Positions 32,008 through 40,068 of a DNA stretch of 48,986 bases are shown one piece after another. Source of the DNA: a bacterium (lineage in GTDB: Bacteria > Patescibacteriota > Minisyncoccia > Phycocordibacterales > UBA9973); assembly GCA_021824345.1 (NCBI GenBank), contig JAKAKW010000010.1:1-48986 (forward strand), given 5' to 3'. The notes below the pieces were generated by a model, which was given only the letters and a program-made list of their open reading frames with translations, had not been told where the DNA came from and searched no databases. How positions within the stretch are numbered: the stretch's first letter is position 1; every line of letters begins with the position of its first letter. Both the position numbers and the translations under genes were made by a program.

Positions 32008-34725
32008 ATGAAGTTCCCGCTGAAAAAAACAATAGTATCCATCCTGGCCGCGGCGATATTGCTTGCGCCGGTTTCGCCGGTAATTCAAATAGACGAAAGC
32101 AAGCCTGCAGAATTTTCTGTGGCATTCAAAGAAAACAAGGCATCAGCGCAAGCACAATTGTTGGTCAGCGCCTTCAATAAAAGTACGTTAAAGATTGATT
32201 CCAAAAACTCCAACTCTGCAATTTTTTCCGGGACAATAATAGCCAGCGATACTGACAGTTGCCCGGACTGCACATCAATCGCTCCCAGCAAACACTTAAA
32301 AATATATGACCAGATTGCATTGCCTTCTGATTCAAACAAGGACCCGGGCACAGGCATATTTTTTGTTGTACAACAAAATTCAAATGAAATCGCCAGATTG
32401 CCTTTTTCGGGCGCAAAAGGGCTGGGATGGAATTTTGTGTCTAGCGCAACAGAAAACGATTTTCAAAGAAACACGTTGGATTTCGTAAAACTATCTCCGA
32501 ATACTACTTACACAATTCACATTGAAATAAAACTTTTTATGTACCACGGTCTGCTTGTCGGCTCTGATTATGCCACATATGACAGCGATCCTGTGTCATT
32601 TACCACTGACTCATATAACCCAAACGATCCTACTACAACCCCCTATAACGGAAACACAAGTACTACATCAAGGGGAGGGAGCTCCGACATCATAGGAGCC
32701 TGTATGACAACTACTAATATCGGTATTGCCAATGTTCCATCAGGACTGAATATTCCCAACTGTATTGCCTGGACTACATATACGATTTGGGAAGCAACTT
32801 CGCTAATTGCCAGACTGGCCGCCGAAATACTTGATTTCTTCGTCTATTATTCTACTAACAGCACTTCCTACAACAATACTTTTATCAGCAAGGGGTGGGG
32901 AGCTGTGCGCGATGTGGCAAACATACTATTCATCATCATACTGTTATACATAGCGATTGAAACGGTATTGGGGCTAAACGCGGCCCATAACAAAAGACTT
33001 ATTGCAATGGTAATAGTGGTGGCGCTGGTAATAAACTTCAGCTTGTTCGCCACCCAGCTGGTCATTGATTCCACAAACATTCTGGCAAAAGTGTTCTACA
33101 ACGGTATGAATTCAGTAAATGCAGAAGGAGGAAGCCTGGCAACGGGCGTAGAAGGACAGAAAAAAATATCCGAAGGAATAATAAGCAAATATGATCCGCA
33201 GAAGATAATAACTGATACCGCCACATATGACAGCAATAAGGGCACATTCATTCTGATAACTATAATTCTGATTGCAGTAACCCTCTATACCGCATGGATC
33301 TTCTTTGCCGTGGCATTTCTTTTCGTCGGGAGAGTGGTCTCTCTTTGGATAGCAATGGTATTTTCTCCGTTCGCTTTTGCGTCCTTTGCGCTGCCCTTCG
33401 ATATTCCCGGCGTAGGACATAAAGAATGGTGGAAAAGATTATCCGAAAATGCCCTTTTGGCTCCTTTGTTTATCTTCTTCCTTTATCTAATAGTGATGTT
33501 CACGGGTTTTCTTAACCAGGTGATCAGTTATCAAAACACCACAAACTTGGGTACGTGGGAAAATCTGATGCAACACTTGATGGCGACAATAATACCCTTC
33601 CTTATCATCGTCGGTTTGCTCAGAGAAGCAAAGAAACTGGCTGTAAAATATTCCGGAGAATTCGGTGAAGCTCTGCACAAGGCCGGCTCCGCAGTGGGAG
33701 GATTGGTGGTTGGCGGAACAATTGCGGCTGTGTCTGGTGGAACCGCATTGGCCTTGCGCGGTACGGTCGGAAAGGTAGGTTCAGCAATGCAAAATTCAGA
33801 ATATCTGGCAGGTATAGAAGAAAAAGGCGGAGCAAAAGGCTGGATGGCGGCTAGGTTAAGAGATGCGGGAAAATATACAGGCACTCGAACGTTTGACGCT
33901 AGAAATGTTAAGGTTGCCGGTAAGAGCTTGCCTTCTGGCGGACCTAAGTTCTTAAGCCAAGTGAGAGAAGGTGGTAATGAAGGAGCCATAAAGAGAAAAA
34001 CGGAAAAGAGACAAAAGAGGGCGGAAGAATTAGCGACAGTTTCATCTAGAAAAGAAAAGAAGGAACTGCATGAAGCGGAAATTGCCTTGCAAGGCATTCT
34101 GAGTAAATTCTCGCATGACCTGGCCCAGCTTGATAAGAAAATAACATCCACAGGGGCAAAATCTACTGACGCATCAAGACGGGCGAAAGATCTAAATGCT
34201 TCTGCTAAGGTTGTGGAGAAGAAAGCGCAGGAAGCAGAAGAGTATCAAAAGATCCACGATACTGATCGAGTCGCGTTCATGAATATGAAAAACGCACAGA
34301 TACAAGCCAAGAAAGCCCGAGAGGCTGCAGATAAAGCACAGGAAGAAGCTAGTCTTCTCTCTGAAAAACTAAAAGAATACAAAGACCATAAGGATGCAAT
34401 AAGAAAAGGGGAGAAATTTACTGCTACGCTTACGGAAGGTGGCCAAAAATATAATTACAGCGGCGAGGATGAACAAGAAGATGAGATAAGTAAAAATTCC
34501 AGATTCTCATATAAAGGAAGAAGCGAAACAATTGACAGCTTCCAGAGCGAAAGAATTCCTGAATATGAACATGAACTTGAAAAAGCAAGACGTGAAGCAA
34601 AAACTGATTATGCGGAAAGCATATTAAAACACTGGTGGGGAAACAACATGAATAAAGCAGACAAGGATGCGCACTACAATATAATTATGGACGTAAAATT
34701 GGATGATAAGGGCGGGCATAAATAG
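32008..34725 (+). CDS. VirB6/TrbL-like polytopic membrane protein
   Basis: 905 residues. A signal-like segment (residues 7-28) and a ~210-residue extracytoplasmic domain precede about six membrane helices between residues 250 and 590 (for example ANILFIIILLYIAIETVLGL, AMVIVVALVINFSLFATQLV, APLFIFFLYLIVMFTGFL, MATIIPFLIIVGLL). A Gly/Ala-rich segment (AGSAVGGLVVGGTIAAVSGG) and a ~250-residue charged coiled-coil tail follow. The layout of membrane core plus long tail is that of extended VirB6/TrbL proteins, which form the inner-membrane part of type IV secretion channels. The neighbouring PrgI and VirB4 genes support this. Confidence 0.78.
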   Translation: MKFPLKKTIVSILAAAILLAPVSPVIQIDESKPAEFSVAFKENKASAQAQLLVSAFNKSTLKIDSKNSNSAIFSGTIIASDTDSCPDCTSIAPSKHLKIYDQIALPSDSNKDPGTGIFFVVQQNSNEIARLPFSGAKGLGWNFVSSATENDFQRNTLDFVKLSPNTTYTIHIEIKLFMYHGLLVGSDYATYDSDPVSFTTDSYNPNDPTTTPYNGNTSTTSRGGSSDIIGACMTTTNIGIANVPSGLNIPNCIAWTTYTIWEATSLIARLAAEILDFFVYYSTNSTSYNNTFISKGWGAVRDVANILFIIILLYIAIETVLGLNAAHNKRLIAMVIVVALVINFSLFATQLVIDSTNILAKVFYNGMNSVNAEGGSLATGVEGQKKISEGIISKYDPQKIITDTATYDSNKGTFILITIILIAVTLYTAWIFFAVAFLFVGRVVSLWIAMVFSPFAFASFALPFDIPGVGHKEWWKRLSENALLAPLFIFFLYLIVMFTGFLNQVISYQNTTNLGTWENLMQHLMATIIPFLIIVGLLREAKKLAVKYSGEFGEALHKAGSAVGGLVVGGTIAAVSGGTALALRGTVGKVGSAMQNSEYLAGIEEKGGAKGWMAARLRDAGKYTGTRTFDARNVKVAGKSLPSGGPKFLSQVREGGNEGAIKRKTEKRQKRAEELATVSSRKEKKELHEAEIALQGILSKFSHDLAQLDKKITSTGAKSTDASRRAKDLNASAKVVEKKAQEAEEYQKIHDTDRVAFMNMKNAQIQAKKAREAADKAQEEASLLSEKLKEYKDHKDAIRKGEKFTATLTEGGQKYNYSGEDEQEDEISKNSRFSYKGRSETIDSFQSERIPEYEHELEKARREAKTDYAESILKHWWGNNMNKADKDAHYNIIMDVKLDDKGGHK

Positions 34726-34732
34726 GCTTAAT

Positions 34733-35287
34733 ATGAATATAAAAGCGGAAAAAAATATACAGGATAAAATTAAAAAACTTCCAAAGGAAACAGGAGAGGC
34801 AATTAACGCTTTTGATTGGGAAAAAACAACGGGGGACATAGGGAAAGAGTATATTCATGACGATATTGGCATAAGTATTTTAGAGGCGTTGGTCGGAATG
34901 GTGCTTGCCGGAATTGATTATGCTTACGCTTTACCTTACAACATTGAACGCGAAATAGGAATCACAGAAGAAGAAGCAAAAAAAATTTATGCAGAGCTAG
35001 ACCAAAAAGTTTTCAAGCCAATATATGAAATTATGGTTCAAAAAATCAAAGCCGGATTGAAAGACAAAAAAACGACTTGGCTGCAAAATGTTGAGTTTGT
35101 TCTCTCTGGCGGAGATTACACTGTCTTTCAAGAAGAACCGGAAATGCCGGAAATAAATATGAAAAACAGCGCCAAGGGCGAGCTTCCTGTCAACCCGTCA
35201 GCTGCCGCGCAAAATAATCAAACTCCGAAGGTAAACACGGATTTCATCTCAAAAAAAGATGACCTTAGAAGCAAATTTAAGATATAA
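34733..35287 (+). CDS. Locus-specific soluble protein, first of a paralogous pair
   Basis: 184 residues from the ATG at 34733; the earlier start at 34703 would overlap the previous gene. No signal peptide. The core DWEKTTGDIGKEYIHDDIGI, followed by EALVGMVLAGIDY and a helix EEEAKKIYAELDQKVFKPIYE, is aligned block by block with the next gene. The two are therefore probably diverged duplicates. The C-terminal ~35 residues are unstructured. Function is unknown; a cytoplasmic accessory or chaperone role beside the translocation channel is inference. Confidence 0.72.
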   Translation: MNIKAEKNIQDKIKKLPKETGEAINAFDWEKTTGDIGKEYIHDDIGISILEALVGMVLAGIDYAYALPYNIEREIGITEEEAKKIYAELDQKVFKPIYEIMVQKIKAGLKDKKTTWLQNVEFVLSGGDYTVFQEEPEMPEINMKNSAKGELPVNPSAAAQNNQTPKVNTDFISKKDDLRSKFKI

Positions 35288-35307
35288 TAGTAAAACGAAA
35301 AAATATT

Positions 35308-36096
35308 ATGGACAATGACACGCCAATCGACCTCTTGCAGGTGAAAATAGAGAAAGCCAAGGAAAATCTTTCGGAAGATACTCTGCAGGCCATCAGCGCG
35401 GTGGATTGGAAAAAAACCATTCTGGATATGCGCGCGAGCAGGGGTTACAGCTTCACCCAGCTTGAAGATTTGGAGCTGGAAACGGAACTGCTTCTATGCG
35501 GACTGACAAGCCCCGACGATTATCCGAAGGAAGTGGAAAAACGCCTGGGCCTTTCCAAACCGCAAACTTCAGACTTGATCAACTATCTGAACGAGAATAT
35601 ATTCAAAAAGATCAGGGAAGAGTTTATTAAAATTACGGACAAAAAGAAGCAGGGAGACACGGCAGAAAGCGAGGCTGAAACCCCGAGCCAATTAAAGCAG
35701 AGGCTTATTAGAACAGGCCCCGGCGCAAAAACTGAAGAAGAGGCAAGACAAAAAACGGAATCTGTTAAGCCTGCTGAACAGTCCAGCAACGTATCTGCCG
35801 GAGCGGCCGGCCCCGCAATGCCCCCCGAAACCCCGGAAAAGATACTGCAAACGTTAGAGAGCGAAGAAGAATTGCCATCTCCCGCGGAATCGGAGAAAAA
35901 AGAGGCAAAACCGGTTTTTGCCCAAAAACTTTCCGGCTCCTGGAAAGCGCCGGTCAATAGCACTGAATACACCTTGGGTAATCTTTCAAAAGAAGCAGGA
36001 GCGGAACATGTTTCCATTAAAGCATCCGCATTGCCGCCAACGAAGGATGCCGACGGGAAGCCGAAAGCGGACCCTTACAGGGAGGAAATACTCTAG
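35308..36096 (+). CDS. Locus-specific soluble protein, second of a paralogous pair
   Basis: 262 residues. Residues about 24-105 repeat the block of the preceding gene: AVDWKKTILDMRASRGYSF, LEDLELETELLLCGL, then VEKRLGLSKPQTSDLINYL and NIFKKIREEFIK. The remaining ~155 residues are Glu/Lys/Pro/Ala-rich and probably disordered. No membrane segment or enzyme motif is seen. A TATAAT hexamer lies 19 bases upstream, so it may have its own promoter inside the run. Confidence 0.72.
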   Translation: MDNDTPIDLLQVKIEKAKENLSEDTLQAISAVDWKKTILDMRASRGYSFTQLEDLELETELLLCGLTSPDDYPKEVEKRLGLSKPQTSDLINYLNENIFKKIREEFIKITDKKKQGDTAESEAETPSQLKQRLIRTGPGAKTEEEARQKTESVKPAEQSSNVSAGAAGPAMPPETPEKILQTLESEEELPSPAESEKKEAKPVFAQKLSGSWKAPVNSTEYTLGNLSKEAGAEHVSIKASALPPTKDADGKPKADPYREEIL

Positions 36097-36121
36097 AAAA
36101 TAGCTTAAAAATCTGCATAAA

Positions 36122-36130
36122 TGCTATAAT
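36122..36130 (+). promoter_or_regulatory. Internal promoter before the prgI-like gene
   Basis: An extended -10, TGC-TATAAT, ends 9 bases upstream of the ATG at 36140 and could give prgI and virB4 their own transcript. Confidence 0.5.
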
Positions 36131-36139
36131 AAATACGAT

Positions 36140-36568
36140 ATGCAGTTCAAAGTCCCGCAATTTTTGGACATAGAAGACAAGATATTCGGGCCATTCACTT
36201 TCCGGCAGTTCGTGTATCTGGCGGGAGGCGCCGGCCTTTGTTATTTATTGTACAAGGTCTTGGGCCTATTGCTTGGCGTCATCCCGATGATCATTATCGC
36301 CGGCCTGTCGCTGGCCCTCGCTTTCTATAAACCGAACGGAAAGCCTTTTATAAACATGCTGGAAGCCGGATTCAAATATATCACCCGAAGCAAGCTGTAT
36401 ATATGGCAAGAGAGGAGGGGGGAGACTGCCAAGGAAAAAGCGATGCAACAGGCAGCTTCTCAGGCTCAGGCCGCGGCCGCGGCGGGAAGAAACATTCAGA
36501 AACTTTCCGGCAGCAAGCTGAAGGATTTGGCGTGGTCGTTGGACGTGCTTGATAACAAGAAACAATAG
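36140..36568 (+). CDS. PrgI family type IV secretion membrane protein
   Basis: 142 residues. The start MQFKVPQFLDIEDKIFGPFT is the hallmark of PrgI proteins. Two membrane helices follow (about residues 28-68: FVYLAGGAGLCYLLYKVLGL, then PMIIIAGLSLALAFY). The motif KPNGKPFINMLEAGFKYITR precedes a cytoplasmic helical tail of Ala/Gln-rich character. PrgI is the VirB3-like partner of VirB4 in Gram-positive conjugation systems. Here it is two bases upstream of the gene for the VirB4 N-terminal part, as expected. Confidence 0.9.
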   Translation: MQFKVPQFLDIEDKIFGPFTFRQFVYLAGGAGLCYLLYKVLGLLLGVIPMIIIAGLSLALAFYKPNGKPFINMLEAGFKYITRSKLYIWQERRGETAKEKAMQQAASQAQAAAAAGRNIQKLSGSKLKDLAWSLDVLDNKKQ

Positions 36569-36570
36569 TC

Positions 36571-37215
36571 ATGGCGCTTAAAGCAAGAGCAACTCAAGAG
36601 TTTGTTCCGATTAAAGAAGTCCGAGACGGGATAGTAGTCCTGAAGGACGGCGATTTGCGGGCCATAGTGCTGGCCAATTCCGTCAATCTTTCCCTGAAAT
36701 CGGAAGAAGAACAGCGGGCGGTTATATTCCAATTTCAAGGCTTTCTTAATACTCTGGATTTTCCGATCCAAATATCGGTGCAATCCAGAAAACTGGACAT
36801 AAGGCCGTATATACTTACTCTTGAAAATCGCATGAAGGCGCAAACCGAGCCCTTGCTTAAATTGCAGACAAAAGAGTATATAGATTTCATTAAAAATTTC
36901 ACCGACACGGTCAGCATTATGACAAAGAATTTTTTTGTGGTAGTGCCTTTTACCAACACTTTTCTAAAAGAAGCGAACGAAAACTTCCTCGGCAAACTTT
37001 TTTCAAGAAAAAGCAAACAGGAAAAAATGGCCCAGGAAGAGCTTGATTTTGAAGAAAAGAGGTCCCAATTGGACGAAAGAGTGGGGGTAATTCAGCAAGG
37101 GCTTGCCCGATGCGGAATAAAGAGCGCTCAGTTGGGCACTGAAGAAGTGGTGGAAGTGTTCTATAAAGTATTCAACCCCGGAGAGACGGAGGGTAAAATA
37201 AGGACGGAACAATAA
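36571..37215 (+). CDS. VirB4/TraC N-terminal domain as a separate protein
   Basis: 214 residues. It opens with ATQEFVPIKEVRDGIVVLKD, a segment normally found at the N terminus of VirB4/TraC-like proteins, then a ferredoxin-like region (FQGFLNTLDFPIQISVQSRK) and a segment with FFVVVPFTNTF. No ATP-binding motif is present. The ATPase half is the next gene, 4 bases downstream. The two may act as a split VirB4; the fragmentation is clean, with a proper stop and new start, so it is not a sequencing frameshift on its face. Confidence 0.78.
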   Translation: MALKARATQEFVPIKEVRDGIVVLKDGDLRAIVLANSVNLSLKSEEEQRAVIFQFQGFLNTLDFPIQISVQSRKLDIRPYILTLENRMKAQTEPLLKLQTKEYIDFIKNFTDTVSIMTKNFFVVVPFTNTFLKEANENFLGKLFSRKSKQEKMAQEELDFEEKRSQLDERVGVIQQGLARCGIKSAQLGTEEVVEVFYKVFNPGETEGKIRTEQ

Positions 37216-37219
37216 AAAA

Positions 37220-39064
37220 ATGTCAATTTTGGATTCATTTTTAAGCAGAAACAAGAAGGGGGAAGAACCGAAAGGAACGGCGGATGTTTCCATCATGCCT
37301 GTACTGCCCGAGGAAATATACGAGTCCGCCAAGCTGGAATTGCAGGACATAGTGGCTCCCTCCGCTTTAAAGATCGAGCCTAAATCCATAAACCTTGGAG
37401 ACAAAATCGCCCGCACTTTCTTCATTATTTCCTACCCGCGCTATCTGACCGACAATTGGTTCTCGCCCATAATTAATTTGGACAAGGTGTTTGACGTATC
37501 AATATTCATTGAACCGGTGGACACTTCCATGGCCCTGCGGCAATTTCAGAAGAAAGTGGCCGAGGTGGAAAGCCAGATCAACACCCGCGCGGCCCGCGGA
37601 ATGGTCCGCGATCCCATGCTGGACACCGCTTATCAGGACCTTGAATCCCTGCGGGATAACCTGATTCAAGCGCAAGAAAAGCTGTTTGACGTTTCCGTAT
37701 ATATAACGGTGTACGCCGACAGCGATATGGAGCTTTTCAAAATAGAAAACGAAATAAAATCAATCCTCGAATCAAAGCTGATTTACATAAAACCGGCTCT
37801 TTTCCAGCAGGATACCGGCTTTAAGAGCGTGATACCGATAGGTAATGACGACCTCAAGGTGTATCAAAAGCTTAATTCCGAGCCCCTGTCCAGCATTTTC
37901 CCCTTTATTTCCCTGGACCTGACTTCGGACAAGGGAATATTGTACGGGGTAAACCGGCAAAATTCTTCTTTGGTAATCTTCGACCGTTTTTCCTTGGAAA
38001 ACTACAATTCCGTCACTTTCGCCAAATCCGGATCCGGAAAAAGCTACGCCACGAAGCTGGAGATTCTTCGCTCCCTCATGTTTGACGTGGACGTTATCGT
38101 GATAGACCCGGAAAAAGAATATGAATATCTGGCGGACGCGGTGGGAGGAAGATATTTCAACATCTCTCTTTCCTCGGAACACCATATAAATCCGTTCGAT
38201 CTTCCCATACCGCACGAAGACGAGTCGGCCGAAGACGTATTGCGCTCTAACATCATCAACCTGGTCGGCCTCTTCCGCCTGATGCTCGGAGGGCTTACTC
38301 CTGAAGAGGACGCTCTGGTGGACCGCGCCATTTCCGAGACTTACGCTTTAAAAGATATCACCCCCGATTCGGATTTTTCAAATATCGAGCCTCCGCTTCT
38401 GTCGGATTTTGAAATGGTGCTCGGCGGAATGGAAGGCACCGATTCCGTAATGCAAAGATTGGTTAAATACACAAAGGGTTCGTGGTCCACATTCCTCAAC
38501 AAGCCTTCAAATGTGGATATCAACAAAAAATTCGTGGTGTTTTCCGTAAGAGATATGGAAGACGAGCTGAAACCCGTTGCCATGTACATCGTTATGCACT
38601 ATATTTGGACCGCTGTCCGAAGAAATCTCAAGAAACGCCTTCTGGTGGTGGACGAGGCTTGGTGGATGATGAAATCCGAAGATACCGCCTCTTTTTTGTA
38701 CGGCATCGCAAAACGCGGGCGCAAATATTACCTTGGCTTGGCCACCATTACCCAGGACGTGGCGGACTTTATGCGTTCTCCGTACGGCGTGCCTATCGTT
38801 ACCAACTCCTCAATCCAGCTTTTGTTAAAACAATCTCCATCCACCATAGACGTGGTGGTAAAAACTTTCAACCTAACCGATGAAGAAAAGTATCTTCTGC
38901 TTGAATCAGGCATCGGGGAAGGAATATTTTTCGCCGGGCTCAAGCACGTGGCCATAAAGATCATTTCCTCCTATACCGAAGACCAGATTATAACTTCCGA
39001 TCCGTCCCAGATTCTGTCCATAAAGAAAGCGAAGGAAGAAATGGAAGAGGCGGAAAACAAGTGA
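37220..39064 (+). CDS. virB4: VirB4-like conjugation ATPase
   Basis: 614 residues. An N-terminal ~260-residue domain (SILDSFLSRNKK, then PRYLTDNWFSPIINLDKVFD) precedes the RecA-like ATPase core. The Walker A AKSGSGKSY is near residue 268 and the Walker B RLLVVDEAWWMM near 474. Further VirB4 signatures are VIVIDPEKEYEYLADAVGG, RGRKYYLGLATITQDVADF and NSSIQLLLKQSP. VirB4 powers substrate transfer and pilus or channel assembly in type IV secretion systems. No VirD4 coupling protein, TraG-like gene or relaxase is present in the window. Confidence 0.93.
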   Translation: MSILDSFLSRNKKGEEPKGTADVSIMPVLPEEIYESAKLELQDIVAPSALKIEPKSINLGDKIARTFFIISYPRYLTDNWFSPIINLDKVFDVSIFIEPVDTSMALRQFQKKVAEVESQINTRAARGMVRDPMLDTAYQDLESLRDNLIQAQEKLFDVSVYITVYADSDMELFKIENEIKSILESKLIYIKPALFQQDTGFKSVIPIGNDDLKVYQKLNSEPLSSIFPFISLDLTSDKGILYGVNRQNSSLVIFDRFSLENYNSVTFAKSGSGKSYATKLEILRSLMFDVDVIVIDPEKEYEYLADAVGGRYFNISLSSEHHINPFDLPIPHEDESAEDVLRSNIINLVGLFRLMLGGLTPEEDALVDRAISETYALKDITPDSDFSNIEPPLLSDFEMVLGGMEGTDSVMQRLVKYTKGSWSTFLNKPSNVDINKKFVVFSVRDMEDELKPVAMYIVMHYIWTAVRRNLKKRLLVVDEAWWMMKSEDTASFLYGIAKRGRKYYLGLATITQDVADFMRSPYGVPIVTNSSIQLLLKQSPSTIDVVVKTFNLTDEEKYLLLESGIGEGIFFAGLKHVAIKIISSYTEDQIITSDPSQILSIKKAKEEMEEAENK

Positions 39065-39087
39065 TATACTTGTAAAACAAAGGGAAA

Positions 39088-40068
39088 ATGAAAAAAACAC
39101 TGCCAATCATAATTCTCTTCTTGACCGTATTTTTCACCGGGACGGCCGCCCGAGCCCAGGTGCAAAACACGGACATATCCCTGGAAATCACTCCGGCCTA
39201 CCCGGCCCCGAACCAGGATGTCACAGCCGTACTTTCCAGCCAAGCCCTTGATTTGGACAAGGCGCTTATCACCTGGTCGCAGGACGGACAGGATAAACTG
39301 AGCGGAATAGGGAAAAAACAGTTTCAATTCAATACGGGAAGTTTCGGTTCGCCCACTAATATTTCGGCCTCCATAGACACAGTCGGAGGAAACAGCCTGA
39401 TAAAAAGCGTTACCGTCTGGCCGGCGGAAGTGGATATGCTTTATGAAGCCCCGGACGCTTTTGTTCCTCCCTTCTATGAGGGTCTCGCCTTGCCTGCAAG
39501 CCAGAGCCGAATAAAAGTGGTGGCAATCCCGTTCCTTTCCTCCGGAAACGGGCAGACCGGCGGAAGCAATCTGTCTTATACGTGGTCCAAGGACGGCAGG
39601 GGACAGTCTCAAGCCTCCGGCTGGGGAAACAGTTCGTTCACTTTCAACAACAGCTACTTGGATAACGGAAATGCTATTTCCGTGCAAGTATCCGATATAA
39701 CCGGAAACTCCACTGCGGGTGGAACCATAAATATCCAAACAGTCAATCCAAAAATAATCTTCTATTCGAGAGACGAGGTTTTGGGAACGGATTGGCAGGA
39801 AGCGCTGTCGGACGGATTTTCCGTACCTTCCGGAGGCGCCACAATTACCGCAGCCCCGTATTTCTTTTCCGGACCGAACCCCGACTCCTCAAACCTGTCA
39901 TATGCGTGGACATTGAACGGCCAGGCGATTGACACGCCTAGTCCGAAAAATATCCTGTCAGTCAAACCGCAGAGCGGAACCAGCGGAACCGCGGATATCA
40001 AACTGACCATTAATAACATTGGCACGCTTTTCCAAACCATTAGCAAAACTTTAACCGTAAACTTTTAA
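39088..40068 (+). CDS. Exported multi-domain beta-sandwich protein
   Basis: 326 residues. A signal peptide (KKTLPIIILFLTVFFTGTAA, cleavage near ARAQ) is followed by three beta-sandwich modules with PKD/Ig-like layout: residues about 28-125, 125-225 and 225-325. Modules share phrases such as LITWSQDGQ, LSYTWSKDG and LSYAWTLNG. Such modules are typical of extracellular structural proteins. It has a -10-like TATACT 17 bases upstream of the ATG and a Shine-Dalgarno-like AAAGGG, unlike most genes here. The 3' end abuts the next start with no gap. Confidence 0.75.
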   Translation: MKKTLPIIILFLTVFFTGTAARAQVQNTDISLEITPAYPAPNQDVTAVLSSQALDLDKALITWSQDGQDKLSGIGKKQFQFNTGSFGSPTNISASIDTVGGNSLIKSVTVWPAEVDMLYEAPDAFVPPFYEGLALPASQSRIKVVAIPFLSSGNGQTGGSNLSYTWSKDGRGQSQASGWGNSSFTFNNSYLDNGNAISVQVSDITGNSTAGGTINIQTVNPKIIFYSRDEVLGTDWQEALSDGFSVPSGGATITAAPYFFSGPNPDSSNLSYAWTLNGQAIDTPSPKNILSVKPQSGTSGTADIKLTINNIGTLFQTISKTLTVNF

